Below, piece after piece: positions 25,401-33,930 of a DNA stretch of 64,000 nt. A program made the position numbers and the translations under genes. The stretch's first letter is position 1; each line of letters begins with the position of its first letter. The stretch lies in NCBI GenBank assembly GCA_040768665.1, contig JAXGMN010000032.1, forward strand, positions 1 to 64,000. Direction: 5' to 3'. This DNA is from JABWBD01 sp040768665. GTDB taxonomy: Bacteria > Planctomycetota > Planctomycetia > Pirellulales > Thermoguttaceae. Under the pieces are notes generated by a model. The model worked only from the letters and a program-made list of their open reading frames with translations. It was not told where the DNA came from and did not search any database.

Positions 25401-26254
25401 CGCGATTCGTCGGCCGCGACAAAGGATCCGCCCTGACCTTTGCCGCCGAAATCGAAGTACTTCAACTCGCCGGTGGCACGGTCGAGCGCCGCCGGGAGCG
25501 AGCGTCCACCGGGCACCAGGAGCAGATCGGTGGTCGCGGCCAGTTGGCCCTGCGGGGCCACGCCGGCAAAGGCCGGTGCGCTGTGCGGCTGCTTGATGAA
25601 ATCGGCGCCGGTGGCGTCGTTGACCCACTGGACCTTGCCGTCTTCGGCATCCAGGGCATAGATGAACGTTCCCATGAACGGCCAGATACTGGCGGCGAAG
25701 TAAACCGTACCGTCGCGCTGGACCGGCCCGCCGCGGGCCGGCCATGCCGAGATCAACCGGGCGTTGCCGATCACCTTCCGCACCGTGGGGGCTCCGTGAA
25801 ACTTCCACCGAAGGCGGCCGTCGGAAGCACCGACACAGTAGAGATGCCCGTCGTCGCTGGTGAAATAGACCTTTTCGTCAAAGAAGACCGGTGAGAACCG
25901 CACCGGCCCGTCCGCGTAGAAGCACCACAGCTCTTCACCGGTGCGGATGTCGAGGGCCACAACTTTGTCTTTGTCGTTGAAGCCGACGAACATCTTCCCC
26001 GCGGCGACCACCGGCTCGAAGATCGAGTCGTAGGGCATCATGTCTTGGTTGAGCGGGTCGTCCCAGACGGGCACGCGGGGGCCATACTGCCGCGACCAGG
26101 CGGGGCAGAGTGACTCGGGCAGCGAATGGTCCGAGGCGGCGGTGTGTCCCGCGTCATGACGCCACATCGGCCAATCGCTGTCGTTGGCGGCGGCCGGGGT
26201 GGCCGTGGCAAAACAAAGGGCTACCAACAACGCAACGGTTATCTCTCTCGACAC
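22460..26254 (-). CDS. Secreted PQQ-like beta-propeller protein with internal Rossmann-like domain
   Basis: This is a 1264-residue exported protein (leader to about residue 23). The N-terminal propeller begins WPMWRHDAGHTA and has repeated blades such as VVALDIRTGEELW and LYCVGASDGRLRW. Near the middle, after a break, a stretch with YALWFGAEDVDLLEACLAAT, then VIVVDPDASRVDRLRRRL, resembles a SAM-dependent methyltransferase fold. A second set of propeller blades follows (SARDVYTGRVLWKR, LLALEASTGKLLWERE). The C-terminus looks like a malectin or other carbohydrate-binding beta domain (RPYTVRLHFVEPD). PQQ-dehydrogenase catalytic residues are not evident, so it may be a structural or binding propeller. 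Confidence 0.8.
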   Translation of the reverse strand: MSREITVALLVALCFATATPAAANDSDWPMWRHDAGHTAASDHSLPESLCPAWSRQYGPRVPVWDDPLNQDMMPYDSIFEPVVAAGKMFVGFNDKDKVVALDIRTGEELWCFYADGPVRFSPVFFDEKVYFTSDDGHLYCVGASDGRLRWKFHGAPTVRKVIGNARLISAWPARGGPVQRDGTVYFAASIWPFMGTFIYALDAEDGKVQWVNDATGADFIKQPHSAPAFAGVAPQGQLAATTDLLLVPGGRSLPAALDRATGELKYFDFGGKGQGGSFVAADESRMFVHTRVRGTMALNLADGKEDRWQINEPVLAEAVTYAANTPGEIDGKPAPAVVQAFDADKKLLWQVEADGSGDLIKAGSRLYAAGKDGIVTIDLPGEESAARVAGTISAEGSVARLLAANGMLFAVTQEGGILAWGAESGQEKTLADAVSPIEPKPEATTRAKRIIQQTGAREGYALWFGAEDVDLLEACLAATDLHVIVVDPDASRVDRLRRRLDAAGLYGRRVAACVGDPAAFPSPPYLAHLIVVGRLPAENRDRVLKRLYESLRPYGGTLLIASSKDRLATMGEWVGQANLPKAKVASSDSGLLVTRDGSLPGSADWTHAYGNIANTVKSDDQRVRLPLGLLWFGGSSNLDVLPRHGHGPSPQVVGGRLFIQGLNSLSARDVYTGRVLWKRQFDDLGTFNIYYDDSYADTPLSTAYNQLHLPGANARGTNYVASREGVYLATGSQCLLLDPADGTTLRSFELPEEDGKRPEWGFLGVYENLLLAGTGFGDYSQRLAYQFTPENKKGEAWSPDHNGSLGLLAFDRYTGEVLWKVDAVHSFLHNGIVAGEQRIYCLDSLPSRVETQIRRRGENPPRARLLALEASTGKLLWEREDSLAGTWLGYSQQHDILLEAGAAASDRSPDEAKKGMATFRGIDGTPLWTKPDLAYAGPCMIHNDVIITNATSYKASQGAFRLSDGEPVTIPHPITGEPIAWNFLRTYGCNTCVASEHLLTFRSGAAGFYDLATHSGTGNFGGFKSGCTSNLIVADGVLSAPEYTRTCTCAYQNQTSLALVPMPDAEMWTYSTLTLDKGAAVRRVGLNFGAAGDRRAEEGTLWIEYPSVGGTSPDIPVEIEGELRWFRRHSSRVSGAGPAWIAASGVEGARKVTLTLGSNKENGDQDRDGENPPDAKPQQARPYTVRLHFVEPDTAVRPAERVFRVLLQGRAVVDRLDVVAEAQAPLRSIRKSFSGVPVSDKLTLEFEPLSSQPPVVCGIEVIAE

Positions 26255-26261
26255 GGGGGCC

Positions 26262-26381
26262 TCCTGATGATAGTGGGTTGAATCAGCCCGTCTGATTAAG
26301 AGCCACGGGGTTTTCCTGATGATAGTGGGTCGGGAATCAGGGTCAGGAATCAGCCCGGTTGCCTGGGAGCAGCCGGGCTGA
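26262..26381. repeat. 17-bp direct repeat followed by CCCGGCTGCT-type palindrome
   Basis: TCCTGATGATAGTGGGT occurs twice (26262-26278 and 26314-26330). The second copy leads into the palindrome ATCAGCCCGG...CCGGGCTGAT (26348-26381). The block lies between the FAD oxidoreductase and the PQQ gene; the first 17-mer is just ahead of the PQQ start. Confidence 0.7.
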
Positions 26382-26460
26382 TGCGTCGGGCGCTAGCGCC
26401 GGTATGGAAAATGGGGACCGCTGCCGGGGCGGCCGACGTCAGCACCGATTCCCATCGGTG

Positions 26461-29283
26461 CTATGGTTCATTATACGCGCGGATTTCAAACACTCGCGCC
26501 GAAGGGTCTCCGTTGGTACCTTCCACCGTGAGGCGCAGCTTGGATGCCTTGACCGGCTCGAAGCGGTGCACGCGGCGGCGCTGGAAATTCTCCTTTTCGC
26601 TGGCCACGGTGTTCCAGCCGCGGCCGTCGGTCCATGCGAGGGTGTAGTCGCTTACGGTTTGCGGCACAAAGGGCCGCGTGGGGTGGGCCACGTTCAGGTC
26701 GGTGTCGAACGTCAGGTAGACCGTATTGATCACGACCGGCTGGGGAAACTCGAGTTCGATCCACTGGGGCATTGGCTCGGCCGGATCGGAAGCCCAGAGG
26801 TTCGTTTCGCGGTCGACCATGCGGGCGACGCCGCCCGTCACGTTTTCCGGACGATAGTTCATCGGGTACTTCAGCGGCGGCTCTGTAACGAAGGCGTAGT
26901 ACTGTCCGTCGACCACGGTCCACGGCCTCCCTTTGCCGCCGCCGTAGGCGCGGCACGCCTGGTACGGTCCCGAAGCCATCAGCCGCCAACTGACGCCGTT
27001 GGTCTTGGGCAGCCAGACCCAAACCATCGGCGACTCGATCGCGGCGTCGACGGGGAACTTGACGAACGTCTCACGGCCCGGCGGTACCGTCGCGGTGGCC
27101 GTGGCCAGCTCCTTGTCCGACGAGAATTCGCCCGCCTCGTCCGCGCCGCGAACGTGAAGTGTCAGTTCCACCGGCTCGGAGAGCTCGGAGCGGAGACGGA
27201 GTTGGATCGAGTCGAGCTTGCGGTTCTCCCCGCGCGGAAACATCACGGCACGCGGCATATTCAACGGATGCAAGTCGTCGAGGCCGACCTTGGAACGGTC
27301 GAAGACTTCGTACCGCGCGGTTGACGAGGCAGAGACCTTGGCCGTTCGGGCCAGGTCGCCGGGGTCGTGATTGGCGATGCCGGGGATGTACTGGTCGTGT
27401 TTGAGGAGCAACTGCTGAAGCTCGTCGATATGATTCTTACCCAGTTCGCGGGGCGAGACCCTTTTCTGCACGCACATCGCGGCGGCGGTTCCGGCGGCCT
27501 GCCCCAGCGTGGCCAGGGTGCCTTGCACGCGGACGGTGCCCAGCGCGATATGCGTTACGCTCACGTGGCGACCGGCGAAAAGCAGGTTGCCGACGTTGAC
27601 CGAGTAGAGACACCGGAAGGGGATGCTGTAGATCGGGACGCGGGGGTTGCAGTCGAACGGCCCCTCCTTGCCGGAATAGATGCCCAACGGATGGTGTACG
27701 TCGAGTGGCCAACCGCCATGGGAAATGCGGTCGGGGAACATCACCGCCTGCTGAGCATCTTGCTGTTTGAGGATGTAGTCGCCCATCAGGCGGCGCGTCT
27801 CGCGTTTTGCGTCGCCGTAAGGAACCCAGACAAGGTCATAGTTCTTTGCCTGCTCCCGCTCGGACCAGTGGTTCTTGATGTAGTCCCAGTAACCGAAGGT
27901 GATGCGGATCAACTCGTCGCGGGCGTGCTCGGGGTCGGTCAGGTCGTTCACCGTGCCTTCATGCTCGAGCCACCACTCGCCGCCGGTGCACCGGCGGATG
28001 TTGCGGCCGAAGTTCTCCACCGGCAGCTTGGCGGCCCAGGACGGCGGCGTATAGTCGACCGGCTTGCCCATGTTCTCGGCGCGGAAGGCAAGGGCGAGAT
28101 TGCCCATAAGGCAGCCGCTCATCGTGATCTGGTCCGATTGGCTCGGCGCAAGGTCTTCGCCAAACTCCTCGCTCGATTCGCGGCCGAAGCGGTACTTGGC
28201 CCCGGCGTAGTAGCCCACCCAGCCGTCGCCCGTGCCGTCGACGAATTGGTCCGCATGATAGACATAGCGCTGACCGGTCAGGGTATCGACGGCCTCCACA
28301 GCCGCGACGGTGTGGTCGTCGGCCATGCGGACGGTATCGACGTGGCGGTTGACGTAGACTCGGAGGTTCTCCTCGCTCTCGGCGAGCAGCCGGAACGGTT
28401 CGCTCATCTTGGGGAAATGGTAGCGTGTGCGGATCCGGCCCGCCTCTTCGATAATCCCACTTTCGCGGGCGTTGGAATGGGGGCTTCCGGCTCCGGAGAT
28501 GCCGACGCCGAGTTCGACGCTGGCGCTGCCGCCGAGTACCGGCCGGTTCTGAATCAAGGCGGTTCGGGCGCCGATGCGGGCGGAGGCGATGGCTGCCGAG
28601 GAACCAGCGGCTCCGGCTCCGACGACGATCACCTCGAAGCGCCCCTCGTCGCGCGGCTCGAGGTCGATCCCCGTGAGTCGGCTTCGCTCGATGGTCACGG
28701 CGTCCGTGCCGTCGGGCGGGGTGTAATCGAGGTTCGAGGTGAGTATCAGCGCATCGCAGCGTGCGAAGTAGCCGGTCAGGTCGTGCAGCGAAAGTTCGAC
28801 CGGGCCGGCGGGCAGTTCAAACTCGCCGGCGGGCTGCCACAGCCACTGGTCGTTCGCGGCCTTTCCAAAGACCTTCTCGGAGCGTTTGCCGCCGATGCTG
28901 ACCTGGAACTGCCCGGGACTGTGCTCCGGATGCCAATCGCGGGCGCGGACCCAGAGCCGATAGGTTGCGGGCTTGGGGACTTTGACGGTCGTGGTGGCGT
29001 CGGCAACCGGGTTGCCGAACTCGGCCGCCAGCAGGTAGCCCGAGCCCATTTTGTGGACGAATTGCGTGTCGAGACGCCATCCGCCGTAGTTCGCAAAATC
29101 CTCGGCGTCGATCCACAGGAATCCGTCGGCGACCATGTTCACGTCGCGGGCCGGCTTGCGAAAGCCTTCCATCTCCGGCCCGAAAGGCCGCAGGCGCGAG
29201 GTGATCTCGTCTGCTCGGGCGCCGGAATGCACGGCACAAAGAATCGCAAGGGTGGCTCCGATTGCCAGTCGTAGTCTGATCAT
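26461..29283 (-). CDS. Secreted FAD-dependent oxidoreductase with carbohydrate-binding-like flanks
   Basis: The 940-residue product starts at the ATG at 29283 with a signal peptide to about residue 24. Residues 50-185 form a beta domain typical of carbohydrate binding. The dinucleotide-binding fold starts at about 216 with VIVVGAGAAGSSAA (GxGxxG at 222-227), and the FAD-oxidoreductase body ends near residue 680 with a NLLFAGRHVSVTHIALGTVR-like segment. The C-terminal 250 residues contain an F5/8-type C (galactose-binding) region ending in VFEIRAYNEP. This is the FAD_oxidored family, common in planctomycetes, with unknown sugar or aldehyde substrates. A 9-bp hairpin (26441-26462) overlaps the stop. 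Confidence 0.85.
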   Translation of the reverse strand: MIRLRLAIGATLAILCAVHSGARADEITSRLRPFGPEMEGFRKPARDVNMVADGFLWIDAEDFANYGGWRLDTQFVHKMGSGYLLAAEFGNPVADATTTVKVPKPATYRLWVRARDWHPEHSPGQFQVSIGGKRSEKVFGKAANDQWLWQPAGEFELPAGPVELSLHDLTGYFARCDALILTSNLDYTPPDGTDAVTIERSRLTGIDLEPRDEGRFEVIVVGAGAAGSSAAIASARIGARTALIQNRPVLGGSASVELGVGISGAGSPHSNARESGIIEEAGRIRTRYHFPKMSEPFRLLAESEENLRVYVNRHVDTVRMADDHTVAAVEAVDTLTGQRYVYHADQFVDGTGDGWVGYYAGAKYRFGRESSEEFGEDLAPSQSDQITMSGCLMGNLALAFRAENMGKPVDYTPPSWAAKLPVENFGRNIRRCTGGEWWLEHEGTVNDLTDPEHARDELIRITFGYWDYIKNHWSEREQAKNYDLVWVPYGDAKRETRRLMGDYILKQQDAQQAVMFPDRISHGGWPLDVHHPLGIYSGKEGPFDCNPRVPIYSIPFRCLYSVNVGNLLFAGRHVSVTHIALGTVRVQGTLATLGQAAGTAAAMCVQKRVSPRELGKNHIDELQQLLLKHDQYIPGIANHDPGDLARTAKVSASSTARYEVFDRSKVGLDDLHPLNMPRAVMFPRGENRKLDSIQLRLRSELSEPVELTLHVRGADEAGEFSSDKELATATATVPPGRETFVKFPVDAAIESPMVWVWLPKTNGVSWRLMASGPYQACRAYGGGKGRPWTVVDGQYYAFVTEPPLKYPMNYRPENVTGGVARMVDRETNLWASDPAEPMPQWIELEFPQPVVINTVYLTFDTDLNVAHPTRPFVPQTVSDYTLAWTDGRGWNTVASEKENFQRRRVHRFEPVKASKLRLTVEGTNGDPSARVFEIRAYNEP

Positions 29284-29534
29284 GATCTGCGGTCTCCCAT
29301 TCATTTCGGGCAGCGTTTGTCCAGGACCGCTATTATACCGAACCTTGCGAACCGTCGCCAATAAGAAAGACGACGTAACAGACACGGCATGCGTGCCGTC
29401 CACCGCAGAGCGATTGCTCCCCTTGCGCCCTGGCGGGCCTCGTTGGGACGGCATGCAGCGATCGGGCAGCAACTCAGGCCACGGGTTACGCGATCAGCAG
29501 GTGAGCGCTTCCGTTTCTGATCGTAACTTTCATC

Positions 29535-29572
29535 ACCCCCGGCTGCCGAGCAGCCGGGCTGACAGTGGGTAG
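29535..29572. repeat. CCCGGCTGCT-type palindromic repeat
   Basis: CCCCGGCTGCCGAGCAGCCGGGCTG forms arms of about 10 bp and abuts the truncated 3' end of the DUF1559 pseudogene. Confidence 0.6.
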
Positions 29573-29754
29573 ATATGTCGTAGCCGGAGTACCTCGGCCA
29601 GCCGTCGGCCCAGCGGCCGTTTCGCGAGGTCTCCACCGAATTGCCGAGGGTCGAGCATCGCGCTTCGTCCAACGGCGGGCTCCGGAAGCTGACCATCACG
29701 TCGCCGACGTTTTCGGCCGTCAGCCCGCTGGCGGTGCCTCCGGGCCAAAGGGTG

Positions 29755-29863
29755 GGCTGATAAAAACGGGGACTGGCTCCGCAACATCTTGTGTGGTCGC
29801 TCTGGCTAAACCGCTATTAGTTGCGGTGCCTGTCCCCGTTTTTATCAAGTTTTTATCAGCCCA
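29755..29863. mobile_element. Element A copy 2: 109-bp insertion with 11-bp target duplication
   Basis: Identical along all 109 bases to the copy at 3232-3340. The target duplication here is GCCAAAGGGTG (29744-29754 and 29864-29874), different from that of copy 1 but the same length. It interrupts the DUF1559 reading frame. Confidence 0.88.
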
Positions 29864-30223
29864 GCCAAAGGGTGCTCTCGGAGGTCATTGCCGTATTGCT
29901 CGTGACATCGGTAATATCGGCGAAACGGGTGGTCGAGTTGGCATAGAAAACTCCGTCGGTTTCCGACGTGAATCGGACCGTCCAAGGCGGCACACCGCTG
30001 CCCCAGCACGCCATGTAATCCGTCGGGCCGTAGCTCTCGTCGACCTTTCGCTCCGTGTCGCTGGGGCAGAGAAACAACGGAATGATGCCGGAAACCGGTT
30101 CCAGATTGTCCGGATGGACATCGTAGCCGGGCCCCGCCTGAGGACCGCTGTATGTGTACAGAGGCACATCGAGGTTCAAGCTCTGCTAGACGTTGAACTG
30201 CTCCATGTAGGGAGTGACCATCG

Positions 30224-30347
30224 TGTAACCGTTCACGGGGCGGCCGGGGACTGGTCCATTTTTCGGCCCGTTGACGCGGTTTCATGGTACAGACGATGCC
30301 CGAAAACATGGACCTGTCCCCCTCTCTTCCGCCCCGTGAACGGTTAC
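30224..30347. mobile_element. Element B copy 1: about 124 bp with 8-bp target duplication
   Basis: The terminal inverted repeat is GTAACCGTTCACGG at one end and CCGTGAACGGTTAC at the other. Inside are GGGGACTGGTCCATTTTTC and, further on, GAAAACATGGACCTGTCCCC. The flanks are GACCATCG (30216-30223) and GACCATCG (30348-30355); one extra T lies between the left copy and the GTAACC end. It interrupts the DUF1559 gene. Confidence 0.85.
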
Positions 30348-30629
30348 GACCATCGCCAACGGCGACCAGCGATACAGGAAAACTCCGACGCTGGGAAACG
30401 TGTCGCACACCTTCTGCGGATCACCGGCCGGGAATTGCCGGTGGGCGTCGTGAAAATGGTGCATCGCCACGCCGATTTGCTTCAGCTTGTTCGTGCAACT
30501 CATCCGGCGGGAAGCCTCACGGGCAGCCTGAACGGCGGCGAGAAGCATCGCGATCAGGATGCCGATAATTGCGATTACGACCAGAAGCTCCACGAGAGTG
30601 AAACCCGTAGCGGCGTTACGATGCCCCAT

Positions 30630-31283
30630 GAGCCTTCTCCTGAAGTAGGCCAGACGGCGGTATTACGAAATCAAAACGAGTGTTACCAGCAGCCACCGAC
30701 TTGTCAACGGGCGAAAGCCCGTTTTACGGAAATCGAGCGGCGGGATCTCGTAACCCACTGCGCTGCAATTCGTTACGATGCTCGAACTGCAGCGCGTACG
30801 GACCGATTTCCGCCGGATTTGCAGAAGGCAGGGGCCCTCTTCGTGCAGCGCAGCGGCGCTGGTGCGCGTAATTGCCAATACGCGGACCAACTCTCCCTCG
30901 CGTCGAAAGAGTTGGAGCACGAACAGAACGGCTGAGCGTTCGGCGTGGTCAGGATCCCCGCGAACTCAGCATGGAGGTTTTTCCGGAAGGTAATTTTGCT
31001 GGCCGCGCCCGCTTGCGGGACGGACGCCGTCGAGCTAATCTCGCGTATTACGAATGCATGGCCAGTAACACCGCTGCCAGGCATCGTTCGAGATGTGACT
31101 ACGTAGGACGGATTGGCAATCCGTCCTACCGAATGCCCGCCACCTATTCCTCGAACGATGCTTAGCTTGGCCACCGCGGGCAGTTGCTGGACTGCGGGAA
31201 GCAGATCCGCCCGCGTCATGTTCGTTCGTCCCAGGCAACCGAACCTCCGTTCCGAAAGTGGTCTTGTACCACAAAGTTGCGGC
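30630..31283. other. Non-coding stretch with hairpins
   Basis: No gene is supported here. An AACGGGC-GAAA-GCCCGTT hairpin (30706-30723) followed by TTT looks like a plus-strand terminator. An imperfect inverted repeat GCGCTGCA...TGCAGCGC lies near 30760-30795. A nested hairpin lies at 31081-31161. Confidence 0.45.
31081..31161. repeat. Nested hairpin inside an outer inverted repeat
   Basis: Outer arms GCATCGTTCGAG (31081-31092) and CTCGAACGATGC (31150-31161) are exact complements. Inside is a perfect 12-bp hairpin GTAGGACGGATT-GGC-AATCCGTCCTAC (31103-31129). A related hairpin lies at 22326-22377. Confidence 0.75.
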
Positions 31284-31525
31284 TGCCGTCGAGCCACTGG
31301 CGCTGCCAGAGTTCCAGAAACAGCAGCGACCAGAGCCGGTAGGCGTGGTCGAAACGGCCGGCGACGTGGTCGTCCAGGAGTCTTCGCACGGATTCCTCCC
31401 GGAAAAGGCCACGGGAGATTGTGCGGCTGTCGAGAAGGACCTCTCGCGCGAAGCCGGCAAGGGGTCCACGAAACCAATGATCCAGCGGCACTCCAAAACC
31501 CATTTTGCGCCGCTGCCGGACCTGC
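31284..31525 (-). pseudogene. Duplicated 3' fragment of asnB
   Basis: These 242 bases align without gaps to 35691-35932 inside asnB, with about 11 mismatches by eye. The minus-strand frame reads RRKMGFGVPLDHWFRGPLAG and continues to LLFLELWQRQWLDG, which is the C-terminal end of asparagine synthetase. The rest of the gene is absent. Both ends are sharp. It is not a functional gene. Confidence 0.85.
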
Positions 31526-31620
31526 GTAAGCGTACAGCAGAACCATGTCCCTGCCGCGGCCGTGGAGCCGGGGCGATGCGGCCGGGCAGGCGACACGGGA
31601 AGTGCGTGCCTCGCTCAGCA

Positions 31621-32450
31621 TCAGGCAGAGCGGGAGCCGTTGCGTCGGGCGGCACGGTGGGCCGAGCGCTCCCGCCGCTCCTCGACGCGATAGGTGCGGA
31701 TCGCTTCCGGATGGGAAGCAGCCCAGTTCCACGGGAGCAACCGCTCGTAGTCGGTGCTGCCCGCCAGCAGTTGGTCCAGAACGTCTTTGACGTAGAGCCA
31801 GACGTCCAGGTCATTGCGCAGTGCACTGCTGGTTAGCGTCAGGAAGCCGGCGTTCCGTTCGCCGCCAACGACACTGCCGACAAAGAGCCAGTTCTTGCGG
31901 CCCAGCGCAACCTGCTTCATCAGTTGTTCGGTTTCATTGTTGTCCATCGGCAGCCGCGGGTCGTTCAAGTAACGTCGCAGCTCGACGACGTGATTGCGCA
32001 CGTACTGCAAGGCCTTGGCGAAGTCGCTCTTCGCCAAGATCACGTTCGTCGTCCGCTCCTTCACTTCCTCCAGCCAGCTCTCGATCGTATCCCAGATCGC
32101 TTTCGCTTCGCTCTGGCGCAAGGCCAAGCGCTCCTCCAGCGACAATGCTTTGCCGCGGTCTTCAATGTCGTACAACTGCTGATACCAACGCAGCCACTGT
32201 TTCCGATCTTCGGGATAGGCCGTCGAGGACTCGAACTGTCGCCGCGCATGCGAATTGCACGCCGCGCGCTCAATGCGTCCTTGCGACGAGACGGCAATCG
32301 CCTCGAATCCATGCCAGCAGTCACCTAACAACTTCCCTTCGTAGTCGGCAAAGAACAGCTCCGGACCGTCCCGATGCCGGCTGACCGTGAAGTCGAACAC
32401 GTTCAGCTTGATGTCCATTCCGCGGTAAGCCCACATCTTCCCGTTGATGC
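31621..32450 (-). pseudogene. IS66-family transposase, 5'-truncated remnant
   Basis: The frame matches the C-terminal half of IS66 transposases (TnpC). It starts abruptly with MWAYRGMDIKLNVFDFTVSR, then FFADYEGKLLGDCWHGFEA, CNSHARRQFE, and the typical end PMDNNETEQLMKQVALGRKN and NLDVWLYVKD-like segments. The DDE Asp of ADYEGKLLGD and the Glu of DNNETEQ can be seen. The N-terminal half with its zinc finger, and the accessory genes tnpA and tnpB, are missing. The break is at GGGGGGCGAAACGGGG, which is present twice (about 32453-32480) and is linked to a GGGGACAGG repeat. Confidence 0.85.
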
Positions 32451-32565
32451 TGGGGGGGCGAAACGGGGGGGGCGAAACGGGGACAGGCGCGCTTATGACA
32501 CTCCGAGGCACTTGAATGACCACGGAAGCTCGCCCGTCCCCCTTTCTTCTCTCCACAACTGATCA

Positions 32566-33290
32566 TAGGCATAGACCGTCTCCGGTCCCGTGGCGGGCCC
32601 GCTCGCGCCGTGCTCGATCGTCTTCACTCGCCGATGCAGACCGTCGTACTCGTACGTGGTGACGTGCGAGAGCGGGTCGGTCTCCGTCAGAAGGTTTCCC
32701 ACGGCATCGTACGCGTAGCGGTATACGGGGCTCGTCTGCCCGCCCGCGCCGTCCGGATCGGGAAGCGTCTCGCGGATCACCCGGTCTAAGCGGTCGTAGG
32801 CCCAACTCGTCGTCTGGTTCAGCGGATCGCGGACCGACTGCATCCGCCCGAGATTGTCGTACGTATAGACCGTCAGCGGTCCCGTGCCCGCTCCGCCCGC
32901 GCCGTGCCCGGTCACCGTCGTCAGCCGGTGCAAGTGGTCGTATTGGTACGTCGTCACGTGCGACAAAGGATCCGTCTGGGTCAACAGGTTTCCTGCGGCG
33001 TCGTAGCTGTAGCGGTAGACCGGGCTCGTCTGCGCACCCGCCCCGTCCGGGTCCGGCAGCGTCAGCGTCAGTAAGCGGCCCAGGTTGTCGTACCCATAGC
33101 CGGTCACCTGCGAGAGCGGATCGGTCTCCGAAACCAGTTGGTTGGCGTCATCATAGCCGTACTGGGTTACCGGCGACAGCAGGGCCCCCGCCCCGTCCGG
33201 GTCCGGCGCCGTCACCTTCGACAGCCGCCCCAGGCCGTCGTACTCGTACATCGTCAGGCATTGCAGATGGACGGTGGAGGACGTTGTCAC
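32566..33290 (-). pseudogene. RHS/YD-repeat protein fragment
   Basis: Several tandem YD repeats are visible, such as YEYDGLGRLSKV, YGYDNLGRLLTL, YSYDAAGNLLTQTDPL and YAYDAVGNLLTETDPL, alternating with PDPDGAGAQTSPVYR. RHS proteins are large shell-forming exported proteins that often carry toxic C-termini. The fragment ends abruptly in a GGGGAC-type repeat near 32565 and has no proper start or secretion part. It is a leftover of a much longer gene. Confidence 0.85.
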
Positions 33291-33430
33291 CGTCTGGCTT
33301 TACAGGCCGGTGTCTTTGTAGCAGAAAACACGGCCCGGGTCGCCCCGGCCGAGCAATCACCCGAAACGCCCCGGCCCTCGAGTTCCCACTCGTCCGCAAG
33401 GATCTGGCACACCGACGCACTCCAGCACAC

Positions 33431-33919
33431 CTATACTTCCTCTCCTTCCAAGGCAAGTTGGATCAACTTTTCCTGAGGGAGCTTCTCGTGAGGTTCGACT
33501 GGAATGGTGCCTTTCACAATACCCGGAATAGCACTGACAACGTCAGAGAGGTCGTACTCTATCGGGAATATACTAGGCACAGGTAATGCGAGAAACTGGG
33601 CCAACTGCTCAGGACCGCGCCGTGCGTAGTCGACATCGTGATACCTCGCCAAGTCAAACCACCTCGCGCCTTTTTCTAGCGACAACGTAAGAAAATGTTC
33701 CGTTGATTGCTTGTTATATAAGTCTATGTTCCCCAGAATTGCCCAGCACATGTCCCCGTTGTGAAGCACGACTCTTGTGCCCACAATGCGGTTCCTCAAG
33801 TCACGCACCGGAAGATGCTCGACTGGTTCAACATACACCGATTCGTCCTGCCCAGAAACGTATTCCCACACGGGAATCTCGGCCAGATCATCTGTCGTCA
33901 GGTCTGAAAGGTTCTTCAT
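33431..33919 (-). CDS. Small unknown protein, likely immunity partner of an RHS toxin
   Basis: This 162-residue soluble acidic protein starts at the ATG at 33919, preceded by AGGTCGC. It has no signal or membrane segment. It sits 11 bp downstream of the stop of a toxin-like C-terminal fragment and ahead of RHS repeats on the same strand; immunity genes follow RHS/CdiA toxins in exactly this way. No known immunity family is recognised. The base composition is lower in GC than most of the window, as usual for polymorphic toxin cassettes. It may survive because it still neutralises toxins of relatives; that is inference. Confidence 0.6.
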   Translation of the reverse strand: MKNLSDLTTDDLAEIPVWEYVSGQDESVYVEPVEHLPVRDLRNRIVGTRVVLHNGDMCWAILGNIDLYNKQSTEHFLTLSLEKGARWFDLARYHDVDYARRGPEQLAQFLALPVPSIFPIEYDLSDVVSAIPGIVKGTIPVEPHEKLPQEKLIQLALEGEEV

Positions 33920-33930
33920 CTTGCGACCTA

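Larger units (their letters stand above)
29571..30629 (-). pseudogene. DUF1559 gene broken by two small elements and a stop
   Basis: The N-terminus is intact and typical: a prepilin-like GFTLVELLVVIAIIGIL and SCTNKLKQIGVAMHHF. The frame is cut near 30347 by element B, which duplicated 8 bp (GACCATCG). It resumes with VTPYMEQFNV, meets an in-frame TAG at 30186-30188, continues through LFLCPSDTERK, and is cut again at 29863 by element A with an 11-bp duplication. The next piece (MVSFRSPPLDEARCSTLGNS) runs into a palindromic repeat near 29571. The intact gene would have encoded a roughly 300-residue or longer pseudopilin-like surface protein. Confidence 0.85.
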
